Source: Cohaesibacter sp.
Lineage (GTDB): Bacteria > Pseudomonadota > Alphaproteobacteria > Rhizobiales > Cohaesibacteraceae
Direction: 5' to 3'
DNA length: 46,438 nt
NCBI GenBank assembly: GCA_025210795.1
Contig: JAOAQZ010000009.1
Location: 1-46,438, forward strand
A program made the position numbers and the translations under genes. Shown here in pieces: positions 27,225 through 35,447 of the stretch (the first letter of the stretch is position 1; each line of letters opens with the position of its first letter). The notes beneath the pieces were generated by a model. That model was not told the origin of the DNA and searched no databases. It saw only the letters and a list, made by a program, of their open reading frames with translations.

Positions 27225-27238
27225 TTGACACCTGTCAA
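27225..27238. promoter_or_regulatory. TTGAC-N4-GTCAA box (Crp/Fnr/DNR-type operator)
   Basis: ATTGACACCTGTCAAT is a perfect palindrome matching the site of NnrR/DNR-type and related Crp/Fnr regulators. It lies about 80 bases upstream of the start codon of the minus-strand hypothetical gene, and a Crp/Fnr gene is only 600 bases away. Which protein binds is inference. Confidence 0.55.
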
Positions 27239-27268
27239 TATAATGCACATTTTGCGGCCTTTTTGAAA

Positions 27269-27868
27269 TCACGGCAATCCATTGCAAGCACTCATCGCAG
27301 ACACATCAAGGCGAAAGAGCTGGTCATCTTTGCCATTGCCAAACAAGATGGGTTTCCCGCCTCCGTCGCAAGCGCCGGATAGAGTGATGCCGCCTCGTTG
27401 GCGAAAATCAAGCAGCACAGACCCATTTGCTTTCAAGCGAAGCTGGAAACGGCCACCGTCACATTCCACCCCGCACGTAAAGCGCTCAGGCATGGACGAA
27501 GCCTGACAAACCACCAATTGCGAAACCGGACCAAAGGCTTGCTTTTGCAGCACTTCAAGCCAGGCAATCTGTTCGGCAGTCCGCCCGCCCTGTCCCTCAC
27601 TCAAGGCACGTTCTTCTGCACTATAGGCACTGGGGCGATGCACAAAGCGCATAGCAAGGGTTTGCTGGCGCGGATTTTTAGCCAAATGACCGGCGCTATA
27701 AATTCGCGTAAAGCATTGATCTCGCGTACTTTCAAGACCAGCCGCCCCGGCAGATTGAATAGCAAAGCCCCCAAAGCTGCTGCAAAAAACAGCCAAGCCT
27801 AGAACAGCTGAAAAGGCGGGTAATCGCCTCATCCGCCCCCAAATTCTGTCAATAGATTGACCAATCAT
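27269..27868 (-). CDS. hypothetical exported protein
   Basis: The protein has a basic N-terminus (IWGRMRRLP), a hydrophobic signal segment (AFSAVLGLAVFCSSFGGFAI) and an AGAAG-like cleavage site. The mature domain is about 150 residues with six or more cysteines (CFTRI, VVCQA, FTCGVECDG, SGACDGG, SACNG), consistent with periplasmic disulfides. I do not recognise a family. Start codons are possible at 27898, 27868 and 27832. I chose 27868 because a GGGAGG lies 12 bases upstream, though the spacing is long. It is divergent from the RlpA-like gene. Confidence 0.6.
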   Translation of the reverse strand: MIGQSIDRIWGRMRRLPAFSAVLGLAVFCSSFGGFAIQSAGAAGLESTRDQCFTRIYSAGHLAKNPRQQTLAMRFVHRPSAYSAEERALSEGQGGRTAEQIAWLEVLQKQAFGPVSQLVVCQASSMPERFTCGVECDGGRFQLRLKANGSVLLDFRQRGGITLSGACDGGGKPILFGNGKDDQLFRLDVSAMSACNGLP

Positions 27869-28056
27869 CCTCGCGCAGTCCTCCCTCACATTGTTCATTT
27901 CGTCAGTTTATCATAGCGCCAGAAAAAGGAAAAATGCTGCACAGCACCATAGTCTTGCCATTTTGTCTTTTTATTCCTGCACTCGCTCACGCGCAAACAA
28001 GGCTATGGCGTGGCATGCGACAAAATCAAAAAGATTCCGAGTTAAGGATAAACCAG

Positions 28057-28425
28057 ATGAAAATGCTCACCCTTGCAGCTCTTGCTTTCAGCACCGGCCT
28101 GTTGTTTCTCAGCGTTCTGGCCGATGTCAGTCATGCAGCCCCAAAGCAGCAATGCGGCAAAGCATCCTGGTATGCCCTGACATCCAAAACAGCCTCGGGT
28201 GAATATGCCAATCCAAAAAAGATGACCGCCGCTCACCGTTCCTTGCGCTTTGGCACCAAAGTACGTGTCAAAAATATGCGCAACGGCAAAGTAGTCACAT
28301 TGCGCATCAACGATCGTGGTCCCTTTGTAAAAGGGCGCATCATTGACGTGACCAAAGCCGCAGCCGGACGCCTTGGCTTTATCAATGCTGGCACGGCAAA
28401 TGTCTGCGTTGAGATTGTGGGATAG
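28057..28425 (+). CDS. RlpA-like double-psi beta-barrel protein
   Basis: From the ATG at 28057, with AAGGA 8 bases before it, the protein has 122 residues. A signal peptide ending in SHAA is followed by a single RlpA-type double-psi beta-barrel. Conserved parts are GKASWY, the GTKVRV strand, TLRINDRGPFVKGRIIDVT with the catalytic Asp region, and a VCVEIVG end. RlpA proteins bind or cleave denuded peptidoglycan at division sites. This one lacks the SPOR domain and lipobox of E. coli RlpA, so it is a minimal soluble version. Confidence 0.88.
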   Translation: MKMLTLAALAFSTGLLFLSVLADVSHAAPKQQCGKASWYALTSKTASGEYANPKKMTAAHRSLRFGTKVRVKNMRNGKVVTLRINDRGPFVKGRIIDVTKAAAGRLGFINAGTANVCVEIVG

Positions 28426-28445
28426 GCTAAAAGCGCTGCGCGGCT

Positions 28446-28697
28446 TTAAAGTTTGACAGGCTTTTCAAGGGCGTAGATATCCTCGCCCAATGCTTCAACA
28501 CGCTGCATCATCAGAACGCGCGCATCTTCAAGGCCCCGATTATAGAAAGAGGGGCCCATTCTTTCGATGATGAAATCAAGAAGGAACTCGGCAGGAAAAC
28601 GGCCCAATTCCAGATCCAGTTCTTCCTGAAAATAGAGCTGCAATTGCTCGGTAAGCTGGCTGCGTTCTTCGCTCGACAAAGCAATATCGGCCATCAT
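28446..28697 (-). CDS. DUF2164 family protein
   Basis: An 83-residue cytoplasmic protein matching the DUF2164 pattern: an SSEERSQLTEQLQLYFQEEL helix, the central ELGRFPAEFLLDFI and GPSFYNRGLEDAR near the end. Function is unknown. It lies 32 bases downstream of the metallo-hydrolase gene on the same strand and may be cotranscribed. Confidence 0.82.
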   Translation of the reverse strand: MMADIALSSEERSQLTEQLQLYFQEELDLELGRFPAEFLLDFIIERMGPSFYNRGLEDARVLMMQRVEALGEDIYALEKPVKL

Positions 28698-28729
28698 ATC
28701 CTCTCATTACAGTCCAGTTTGAGACTGCC

Positions 28730-29365
28730 TTACAGCCCCTTCAGGAACGGATTGTTGCGACGCTCTTCACCAATGGTGGAATGATTGCCGTGCCCGCACA
28801 GGAAAGTCACGTCATCACCCAAAGGCAGCAATTTGTCGCGAATTGACGCAAGCAAAGTTGCATGATCCCCGCCGGGCAGATCCGTCCGGCCAATAGAGCC
28901 GTTAAACAGGACGTCCCCGACGAGAGCAAATTTTGCTTCGCGATTAACAAAGACGACATGGCCCGGAGCATGGCCCGGACAATGGAGCACTTCAAAAGCC
29001 ATTCCGGCAATATCCACGCTATCCCCTTCATTCAGCCAGCGATCCGGCTCGCAAGGCTTGGCAGAGGGCAGCCCGAACTGGATGGCCTGCTCGGCCACAC
29101 GCTCCATCAGCATCCGGTCGTCTTCGTGGGGGCCTTCCACATCCACATCCAGCGCATCGCGCAGATCAACCGCGCCACCCACATGGTCAATATGGCCATG
29201 GGTGATGAGAATGCGCTCCACCTCAATTTTTTCTTCTTCCAGAACACTCAGGATCTTGTCGACATCCCCGCCGGGATCAATCACCACGCCCTTACCGGTT
29301 TCTTCATCCCAGATAAGCGTGCAATTCTGCTGGAACGGGGTGACGGGAATGATGGCAACTTTCAT
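28730..29365 (-). CDS. metallo-beta-lactamase-fold hydrolase (glyoxalase II-like, YcbL type)
   Basis: The 211-residue protein carries the metal site THGHIDHVGG (HxHxDH), further ligands in CPGHAPGH, a GDVLF aspartate and a C-terminal FLCGHGNHST. It is close to YcbL-type glyoxalase II enzymes that hydrolyse thioesters such as lactoylglutathione, but lacks the extra C-terminal domain of full GloB. It is cytoplasmic. The start is ATG at 29365 and it precedes the DUF2164 gene. The actual substrate is not certain. Confidence 0.9.
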   Translation of the reverse strand: MKVAIIPVTPFQQNCTLIWDEETGKGVVIDPGGDVDKILSVLEEEKIEVERILITHGHIDHVGGAVDLRDALDVDVEGPHEDDRMLMERVAEQAIQFGLPSAKPCEPDRWLNEGDSVDIAGMAFEVLHCPGHAPGHVVFVNREAKFALVGDVLFNGSIGRTDLPGGDHATLLASIRDKLLPLGDDVTFLCGHGNHSTIGEERRNNPFLKGL

Positions 29366-29633
29366 GATTATGTCCTGTTCATCAAGGGGGCCTGCTTCTC
29401 CCCATGCTTAGCGGAGCCATTTCGAAAAGCAACCTTTTCCAAGCCCTTTTGAACCAAAAGCCTGAAAAACAGCCAGGACAGCTCCCACATGGCTAGACAG
29501 TTAAGACCCTTCACAAACAAATTTGAAGGTTATTCAACCCCTTCGCAAGAAAAGGTGCAACGCCCCTTGCCAGCCCAAAGCGAATAGCGGACGATATAAA
29601 TGAGTGATTCCGAGCATATGCGGAGACATATCC

Positions 29634-30233
29634 ATGGCGCAACGACCTGCAACCCTGTTGTTATCCCTAAGCCTTGCCTTGTCCTTTTGGGGTCAAACAG
29701 TCTTGCACACCCATGCCAAGGATATTCCCACGTCTCTTTTAAATGGTCACCGTCAGACAATGGGCTGCTGGCTTGCAGATATTGACGCCGCCGAATTGCT
29801 CGACAAAGCCCTTGTCATCAACCTTGGCGTTCAGCAGCTTTATGGCTTTATTTGCTCCACCGGCCTGTCAGGCGATTCTTATCGATTTTATCAGGTAGAA
29901 GATGGTCGGGATGAATGGGCCAAATTGCTGTCTTTCCCGCAGCTCGACACAAAACTGGGCTGGTTCTCAACCACACATCTGGAAAAACCGATCTGGGATC
30001 CCAAAAACAAATATCTGCGCTCGGAAGTCCCGAAACAGGGCGAGACCAGCACCTGCCGGCAATTCTCGCTCTATAGCTGGCAAAAGGGCCGGTTCCATAT
30101 TGTTCAGGTGGGCTTGTCTGGCAATTGCGAAGACAATACCGGCGATAAAGACCTGATCATCTTCCCCTTTGTTGAAGAGGTGGAAGAAGGACAAGCAGCT
30201 GCCCAAGCTGATGACAGCAAGAAAAAGAACTAG
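29634..30233 (+). CDS. hypothetical exported protein
   Basis: From the ATG at 29634, preceded by GGAG 8 bases upstream, the product is 199 residues with a signal peptide (PATLLLSLSLALSFWGQ). The mature domain has cysteines in GCWLAD, FICST, TCRQF and GNCED, probably disulfide-bonded. FHIVQVGLSGNC and RFYQVEDGRDEW suggest a beta-rich fold. It ends in a charged tail of Ala, Asp and Lys. I do not recognise the family. It is convergent with the pentapeptide-repeat gene. Confidence 0.7.
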   Translation: MAQRPATLLLSLSLALSFWGQTVLHTHAKDIPTSLLNGHRQTMGCWLADIDAAELLDKALVINLGVQQLYGFICSTGLSGDSYRFYQVEDGRDEWAKLLSFPQLDTKLGWFSTTHLEKPIWDPKNKYLRSEVPKQGETSTCRQFSLYSWQKGRFHIVQVGLSGNCEDNTGDKDLIIFPFVEEVEEGQAAAQADDSKKKN

Positions 30234-30408
30234 ATTACCTGCAACAAAGAGCTTGTCCGACCGCATGCTCATCAAGACGACAAAAGAAAACAAGCCCTGA
30301 CAATCCTATCCGCCAATAGGTTTGCCAAGGCTTGCAGGACTCACTATCAAGAGCTGCCCAACTCCGCCCCTGATAGTCTCATAGTCGCCGTCCCCCAAAG
30401 CCACAATT

Positions 30409-30930
30409 CTATTTGCAAGACCCGACCGAATGGCTGGCACAAACCCGGCCATCAGGCCATTTCACACCACCAAGTTTGGCTTGGGTGAAAATAGCACCTT
30501 CCAGGTTAGCACCGGTCAGATTGGCGCCGCGCAAATCAGCATCCAAGAAATTGGCCGCCTGCAAATTGCTAAAGCTCATATTGGCACCCTGCAGATTGAC
30601 GCCATGCAAATGGGCCCGCTCCAGATTGGCCAAGGTCAAATCAGCGTCTTTAAGATTGGAGAGCTGCAAAATGGTACCAAACAGATTGGCCCGGCGCAGA
30701 TTGGCCCGATCCAGTCGCATGGTTGGCATGGAAGCGTAGGAGAGATCCCGCCCTTCCAATTGCGCCTCAATACGAACCGCGCCGGTACATTGGGACCCGG
30801 CTTTCAATTCGCAAATTGTATTCACATCCTGATCCGGTTTGATATTGGCCGTCCAGGCAGAAGCCTGACTAACCGCGCCAACAAACGACCCTACCAGCAA
30901 AGCACCGACAATCTTGGGAAATTTATGCAT
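30409..30930 (-). CDS. exported pentapeptide-repeat protein
   Basis: A 173-residue protein with a signal peptide (KIVGALLVGSFVGAVSQASA) and about fifteen A(D/N)LxX pentapeptides from roughly residue 70 to 155 (LRRANLFGTILQLSNL, ANLERAHLHGV, ANLTGANLEGA). These build a right-handed quadrilateral beta-helix. The end VCASHSVGSCK and an earlier pair (ICELK, SQCTG) give cysteines for disulfides. Cytoplasmic relatives mimic DNA against gyrase inhibitors; a periplasmic one must do something else. ATG at 30930 was preferred to a GTG three codons upstream. Confidence 0.85.
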   Translation of the reverse strand: MHKFPKIVGALLVGSFVGAVSQASAWTANIKPDQDVNTICELKAGSQCTGAVRIEAQLEGRDLSYASMPTMRLDRANLRRANLFGTILQLSNLKDADLTLANLERAHLHGVNLQGANMSFSNLQAANFLDADLRGANLTGANLEGAIFTQAKLGGVKWPDGRVCASHSVGSCK

Positions 30931-31215
30931 CTTACCCACCGTTATTTGTTAATTTAAAATGAGTATAGATTACATATTTACTTAAATCACTACGGAGTAA
31001 TACATATTTTATTCAAATTTATAGTTTCAAATATTCAAATAATTGCAATAATATTTATACTATACTTCGCTATACATAAAATGCATTTAAAGACTATAGT
31101 TTAAGAATAAAAATGACGAAGAAAATGATTTTTGATAAGTACGGGGCAAATTATCATTCCCAAAAGCCCAATTGCTGGTCAATCCGGGCTTTTTACCGAT
31201 CAAGGATCCTCTGGC
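30931..31215. other. AT-rich divergent promoter region with an orphan hairpin
   Basis: The DNA between the pentapeptide gene and rlmJ is very AT-rich from about 30950 to 31110, unlike the rest of the window. AAAAGCCC (31162-31169) pairs with GGGCTTTT (31186-31193), a terminator-like hairpin with a T run that lies before, not after, a plus-strand gene. It could end a short transcript or attenuate rlmJ. Confidence 0.45.
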
Positions 31216-32073
31216 ATGAATTATCGCCACATCTATCATGCGGGCAATTTTGCCGACATTCTCAAACATGCCATTCTGGCGCGGATCCTTCTTTATCTGC
31301 AAAAAAAGGACAAACCCTATTGGGTGCTGGATAGCCATGCAGGCATTGGCCTTTATGATCTGGAAAGTGTGGAAGCTGGCAAAACCTGCGAATGGCAAGA
31401 AGGGCTTGGCCGCCTGATGGGAAAGGATGCAGACCCCATTCCTGACGATGTGCGCGAGTTGCTCGCCCCTTATTTCGAGCAAATCGAACAGCTCAACCCA
31501 GATGGCCGCCTGCGCACCTATCCCGGCTCCCCTGCCCTTATTCAGGGCATGGCCCGTGAGCAGGATCGCCATACCTTCATTGAAAAGCATCCCGAAGATG
31601 TCGAACGCCTCAAAGCCAATATCGGACGGGACAGAAATGCCCAAATCCGCGAGGATGATGGCTGGGTTGCCCTGCGCTCGGATCTACCGCCAAAAGAAAG
31701 GCGCGGGGTCGTGCTGGTTGACCCTCCCTTTGAGGAAGAGCATGAATATCAGCGCATGATCCATCACTTCCAGCGCGGCTTCAAACGCTGGGCCACGGGC
31801 ACATATTGCCTTTGGTATCCCATCAAGGCCCGCCGCGATGTGGAAGAAGCGGTGCAATATCTAAAAGACATGAATGTGCCCAACATTTTGCGCGCAGAAC
31901 TGGTCATCAACAAGCTTGATACAGCTAAGCGGCTGAACGGAACCGGCCTCTTCATCATCAATCCCCCTTATGTGCTGCATCAGGAATTGCAGATCCTCCT
32001 GCCATTCCTTGCCAAAAGACTGGGGCAAAGTGCAGCCCGCCATCATCTGGAGTGGATTTCAGAACCAAAATAA
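31216..32073 (+). CDS. rlmJ: 23S rRNA (adenine(2030)-N6)-methyltransferase RlmJ
   Basis: RlmJ methylates A2030 of 23S rRNA using S-adenosylmethionine. From the ATG at 31216, with AAGGA 9 bases upstream, it has 285 residues, like the E. coli enzyme (280). The family N-terminus MNYRHIYHAGNFADILKHA is exact. The SAM-binding LDSHAGIGLYDL follows, and the catalytic motif is VDPPFEE near residue 168, with Phe in place of the more usual Tyr. The open frame extends 28 codons upstream without support. Confidence 0.93.
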   Translation: MNYRHIYHAGNFADILKHAILARILLYLQKKDKPYWVLDSHAGIGLYDLESVEAGKTCEWQEGLGRLMGKDADPIPDDVRELLAPYFEQIEQLNPDGRLRTYPGSPALIQGMAREQDRHTFIEKHPEDVERLKANIGRDRNAQIREDDGWVALRSDLPPKERRGVVLVDPPFEEEHEYQRMIHHFQRGFKRWATGTYCLWYPIKARRDVEEAVQYLKDMNVPNILRAELVINKLDTAKRLNGTGLFIINPPYVLHQELQILLPFLAKRLGQSAARHHLEWISEPK

Positions 32074-32122
32074 CTATGGTTGTGTCAGGCGCGACTGAAA
32101 GATTGATATCAAGAGACATTCC

Positions 32123-32788
32123 ATGCCCCGATTTCTGCTTGCCGTGATGGCATTTTTTGCATTCGCATCTTTGTCCACCTCTTCCATGGCCCAGAAGTCA
32201 CGGGATGTGGCAGGGGATTTTGACTATTACCTGCTGACTTTGTCCTGGTCCCCGTCCTATTGCGCTGACGATGGCAAGAAGGGGCGGGACAAGCTGCAAT
32301 GCTATTCCGATCGCAAATATGGCTTCGTCATTCATGGCCTTTGGCCGCAATATAACAAAGGTTTTCCTGAATATTGCCGCACCTCTTATAAGAAGCCGTC
32401 CCGCAAGCTTGTCGACCAGATGCTCAAATTCTCCCCAAGTCGTGGCCTGATCCATCATGAATGGAAAAAACACGGCACTTGCACCGGCTTGTCCCCTCTT
32501 GAATATTTCCGCCTTGCAGTAAAGAGCTTTAAGACAATCAACCGCCCCGATAGTCTCGTGGGGCTGGAGCGTCCGGTGCTGAAAAGCGTTGACCAGATCA
32601 AACGCGAAATGCTCAAGGCAAACCCCGACATTCCCAAAGATGGCATTGTTGTCACCTGCAAACGCCAGAAACTGCGCGAGGTCCGGATCTGCCTCAATAA
32701 AAAAGGGGACTTTGCCCGCTGCTCCAACTCCGCATTGCGCGGCATGTGCCGATCGAAAAAGCCCTTACGCATTCTCTCAGCGCGTTAA
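32123..32788 (+). CDS. RNase T2 family ribonuclease
   Basis: A 221-residue exported acid RNase that cuts single-stranded RNA through a 2',3'-cyclic phosphate. A signal peptide (1-23, ending SSMAQ) is followed by both catalytic blocks: CAS1 FVIHGLWPQ with His71, and CAS2 HHEWKKHGTC with His112, Glu113 and His117. Several cysteine pairs fit the family disulfides. It would act in the periplasm or outside, scavenging RNA. It lies among other exported-protein genes and starts 50 bases after rlmJ. Confidence 0.93.
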   Translation: MPRFLLAVMAFFAFASLSTSSMAQKSRDVAGDFDYYLLTLSWSPSYCADDGKKGRDKLQCYSDRKYGFVIHGLWPQYNKGFPEYCRTSYKKPSRKLVDQMLKFSPSRGLIHHEWKKHGTCTGLSPLEYFRLAVKSFKTINRPDSLVGLERPVLKSVDQIKREMLKANPDIPKDGIVVTCKRQKLREVRICLNKKGDFARCSNSALRGMCRSKKPLRILSAR

Positions 32789-32907
32789 GCTCTTATCACC
32801 TGTAAGACCTTGCAAAACATCCCAAGCAAACGGCTGCAAAGCCCCTTTGGTCTTGACCCATTGGCGCAAAGCCCTCACTGTGAGGCAAAATTACGGGAGC
32901 CGATTTC

Positions 32908-33336
32908 ATGACAAAAGCCATTTTTAAAACATCTAGACTCAGCCGCCTTACAAGCATCGGGGGCCTGATGATGGGGGCTTGGCTTGCAGCCACTCCTGCA
33001 CAGGCACACAAACTGCCAGACTGCGACGCAAGCAGCGTGCTTGCAAAAGTCAGCCGCCAAATTCTGATTGCCGAGAAAAATGTCGTCAAATCCGGTGACG
33101 CCATTGGTGAGCTGAAATATTCCCGCCAGCTTAAAGTCAGAGAAAATGGCCCACGCATATTCGCCCAGCGCTATTGCCGCGCCAAAGGCATCACCCAAAG
33201 CGGTCGTAGCAAAACGGTTTACTATCTCATCGAAGAGAAAAACGGTTTTATCGGGATTGGCTATGGGGTCGAAAGCTGTGTGCTGGGGCGTGACCCCTGG
33301 AAAGTGCATGGCGCCAATTGCCGTTCGGTCCGCTAG
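32908..33336 (+). CDS. hypothetical exported protein
   Basis: A 142-residue protein with a signal peptide (IGGLMMGAWLAATPAQA) and a mature domain of about 110 residues. Four cysteines (PDCDA, RYCRA, ESCVLG, ANCRS) suggest two disulfides. GGGAG lies 9 bases before the ATG. It follows RNase T2 in the same direction. I have seen similar small proteins in Rhizobiales but cannot name a family or function. Confidence 0.75.
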   Translation: MTKAIFKTSRLSRLTSIGGLMMGAWLAATPAQAHKLPDCDASSVLAKVSRQILIAEKNVVKSGDAIGELKYSRQLKVRENGPRIFAQRYCRAKGITQSGRSKTVYYLIEEKNGFIGIGYGVESCVLGRDPWKVHGANCRSVR

Positions 33337-33461
33337 GACCTCCCTCCTTTCGGTTTCTCCCTTTGGTATCGGAACGCCAAACGCCGATCATGAAGCCAAT
33401 TAAAAGAACAAGCGCCAGCCACCGCCATGGGCAGCGAGCCTGCCCTTGGTCCCTTCCAGCA

Positions 33462-33489
33462 TTTTTAAAAGCCAAACAGCTTTTAAAAA
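33462..33489. repeat. perfect 11-bp inverted repeat upstream of the GST-family gene
   Basis: TTTTTAAAAGC (33462-33472) and GCTTTTAAAAA (33479-33489) are perfect inverse copies across CAAACA, ending 32 bases before the ATG. The place suggests an operator or leader hairpin; there is no T run after it. Confidence 0.5.
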
Positions 33490-33521
33490 GCATCCATGAG
33501 AAAGCAACAAGAGACTAGATC

Positions 33522-34130
33522 ATGATAATTCTCCGCTCCTCTCCCCCTTCCCCCTTTGGGCGCAAAACCAAGATTGCCGCCAAACTGCTGGGCCTTTACG
33601 ACCAGATCACCGTTGAAAATGGCGACACCAAAGACCCGTCCGACAGCCTGAGAAACCAGAATCCCTTGGGCAAAATTCCCATTCTGATCATGGAAGATGG
33701 TGAAACCATTTATGACTCGTCCGTCATCCTAGATAGCCTTGACCGCATGGCTGGCGGCGGCAAAATCATACCAGAGGGTGACGAAAACCGCCGCAAGGCC
33801 CTCACCCTGCAAGCTCTGGCCGACGGCATTATGGATGCTTCCATTCTATGCGTTTACGAGACCCGCATGCGGCCAGAAAATGAGCGCAGTCCGGCATGGG
33901 TGGACTATCAAAGCGAGAAGGTCGATCGCGCCCTTACCTATCTTGAGCAAAATGCACCAGCACTGGAGAACGGCATCAATGTTGGCCATATCTCCCTTGC
34001 TTGCGCTCTGGGCTATCGGGATCTGCGGTTTGGTAAAAACTGGCGCGAAAGCTACCCCAATCTTGCCTCATGGCTTGAGGATTTTGCCGCCAAAGTCCCT
34101 GCCTTTGAAGCCACCAAGTTTGAAGGCTAG
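33522..34130 (+). CDS. glutathione S-transferase family protein
   Basis: The 202-residue protein has the thioredoxin-like N-terminal domain (IILRSSPPSPFGRKTKIAAK, then NPLGKIPILIMEDGETIYDS with the glutathione-binding cis-Pro and Asp-Ser) and an all-helical C-terminal domain. The N-terminal SPPSPFGRK motif resembles rhizobial GST-like proteins in which Ser/Pro replaces the catalytic Tyr or Cys. Activity and substrate are unknown. A terminator follows. Confidence 0.88.
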   Translation: MIILRSSPPSPFGRKTKIAAKLLGLYDQITVENGDTKDPSDSLRNQNPLGKIPILIMEDGETIYDSSVILDSLDRMAGGGKIIPEGDENRRKALTLQALADGIMDASILCVYETRMRPENERSPAWVDYQSEKVDRALTYLEQNAPALENGINVGHISLACALGYRDLRFGKNWRESYPNLASWLEDFAAKVPAFEATKFEG

Positions 34131-34164
34131 GCCAGCAAACCCCAACAGACAAACAAAAGAGAAG

Positions 34165-34187
34165 AGCAAGGAAGCCTCCTTGCTTTT
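34165..34187 (+). terminator. terminator of the GST-family gene
   Basis: AGCAAGGA (34165-34172) pairs perfectly with TCCTTGCT (34177-34184) around AGCC, followed by TTT. It lies 35 bases after the stop. Confidence 0.75.
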
Positions 34188-34377
34188 CATTTATCTGGCT
34201 CTCATCATCAATTCGCTCTCGCCTGCCCTTAAAGAGAGGCCAATTTATCCAATTAATACGAAGACAAAAGCGACAAGCGGTTTCAAACTGTCATCAAAGC
34301 CCCTATATACACATGCAACGCGTGGGGCTGGCCTGTCTCCGGCCCCGTTCTTGAGAAAAATGGACCATCACTGACCT

Positions 34378-35328
34378 ATGCTCATGTATATTAGCCTGAT
34401 TGGGGGCCTTATCTTACTGCTCGTTGCTGGCGACCTTTTGGTCCGCGGGGCCATTGCCCTTGCAACGCGCCTTGGCATTCCGCCCCTCGTCATTGGCCTG
34501 ACCATCGTTTCTTTTGGCACCTCCGCGCCGGAGCTGATCATTTCTATGAAAGCTGCCTTTGAAGGCGCGCCGGGCATCGCCATCGGCAATGTGGTTGGCT
34601 CCAACATCGCCAATGTGCTGCTGGTTCTGGGTATGCCTGCCCTGATTCGGGTAACCCAATGTTCCGAGACCGGAACCCGCTCTTCGACCGTTTTCATGAT
34701 GGCCGTCTCCATCATTTTCACCGCACTGTGCTGGCAAGGCGTGCTGGATGTCACTGCAGGCATCATCCTTCTTGCCCTGCTTGGTTTCTTCCTCTCATGG
34801 ACCGTCTGGACCTCTCGCCGCGCCAAAAATAGTGAATGCAGTGATTTGCTGGATGATGACATGCTGGAAGAAGCACCCAAAAATCTGGGTCTGGCCATTC
34901 TTTTCACCGTCATCGGCATTATCGGCCTGCCAATCGGCGGTCATTTCACCATCGACGGCGCTAGCGAGATTGCCCGTACATGGGGTGTGTCGGAAGCTGC
35001 CATCGGCCTTACCGTTGTTGCGATCGGCACCTCGCTGCCAGAGCTGGTCACCACCATGGTGGCCGCCATCCGTAATCAGTCTGCGGTTGCCATCGGCAAC
35101 GTGGTTGGCTCCAATATTTTCAATATTCTGGCCATTATGGGCCTCACCGCTACCGTCATCGACATTCCGGTGCCAGAAGAAATTCTGGAATTTGATCTCT
35201 GGATCATGCTGGCAAGCTCGGCCTTGATGCTGCCCATTGCGCTATGGTGCATGCGCCTTACCAAAGCGCGGGGCATTGCCATGCTGCTGACCTATGCCGC
35301 CTATATCGTACTGGTCTTTGAGCACTAG
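34378..35328 (+). CDS. calcium/sodium antiporter, CaCA family (YrbG type)
   Basis: An inner-membrane exchanger of 316 residues with ten predicted helices in two inverted halves. The ion-binding alpha-1 (GTSAPELIISMKAAFEG, then GNVVGSNIANVLLVLG) and alpha-2 (GTSLPELVTTMVAA, then GNVVGSNIFNILAIMG) repeats are both intact, including the Glu and Asn ligands. Such proteins swap Ca2+ for Na+ or H+. It is monocistronic by position. The ATG at 34378 has a weak ribosome-binding site. Confidence 0.93.
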   Translation: MLMYISLIGGLILLLVAGDLLVRGAIALATRLGIPPLVIGLTIVSFGTSAPELIISMKAAFEGAPGIAIGNVVGSNIANVLLVLGMPALIRVTQCSETGTRSSTVFMMAVSIIFTALCWQGVLDVTAGIILLALLGFFLSWTVWTSRRAKNSECSDLLDDDMLEEAPKNLGLAILFTVIGIIGLPIGGHFTIDGASEIARTWGVSEAAIGLTVVAIGTSLPELVTTMVAAIRNQSAVAIGNVVGSNIFNILAIMGLTATVIDIPVPEEILEFDLWIMLASSALMLPIALWCMRLTKARGIAMLLTYAAYIVLVFEH

Positions 35329-35366
35329 GCTTTTAAAGATCTGGACTGAAGCAAACAACATCAAGC

Positions 35367-35409
35367 TGACGGGGCCTTGGGCATTTGTTCTCGGCTCCGC
35401 CAGCTTTTT
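35367..35409 (+). terminator. imperfect terminator after the antiporter gene
   Basis: AGCTGACGG (from about 35364) pairs with CCGCCAGCT (ending about 35404) with one mismatch, followed by TTTTTT. The loop is long, so the call is moderate. Confidence 0.5.
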
Positions 35410-35447
35410 TCCTTTCAGCCCGAATGATTGCTGCGTAGACTAATCCC

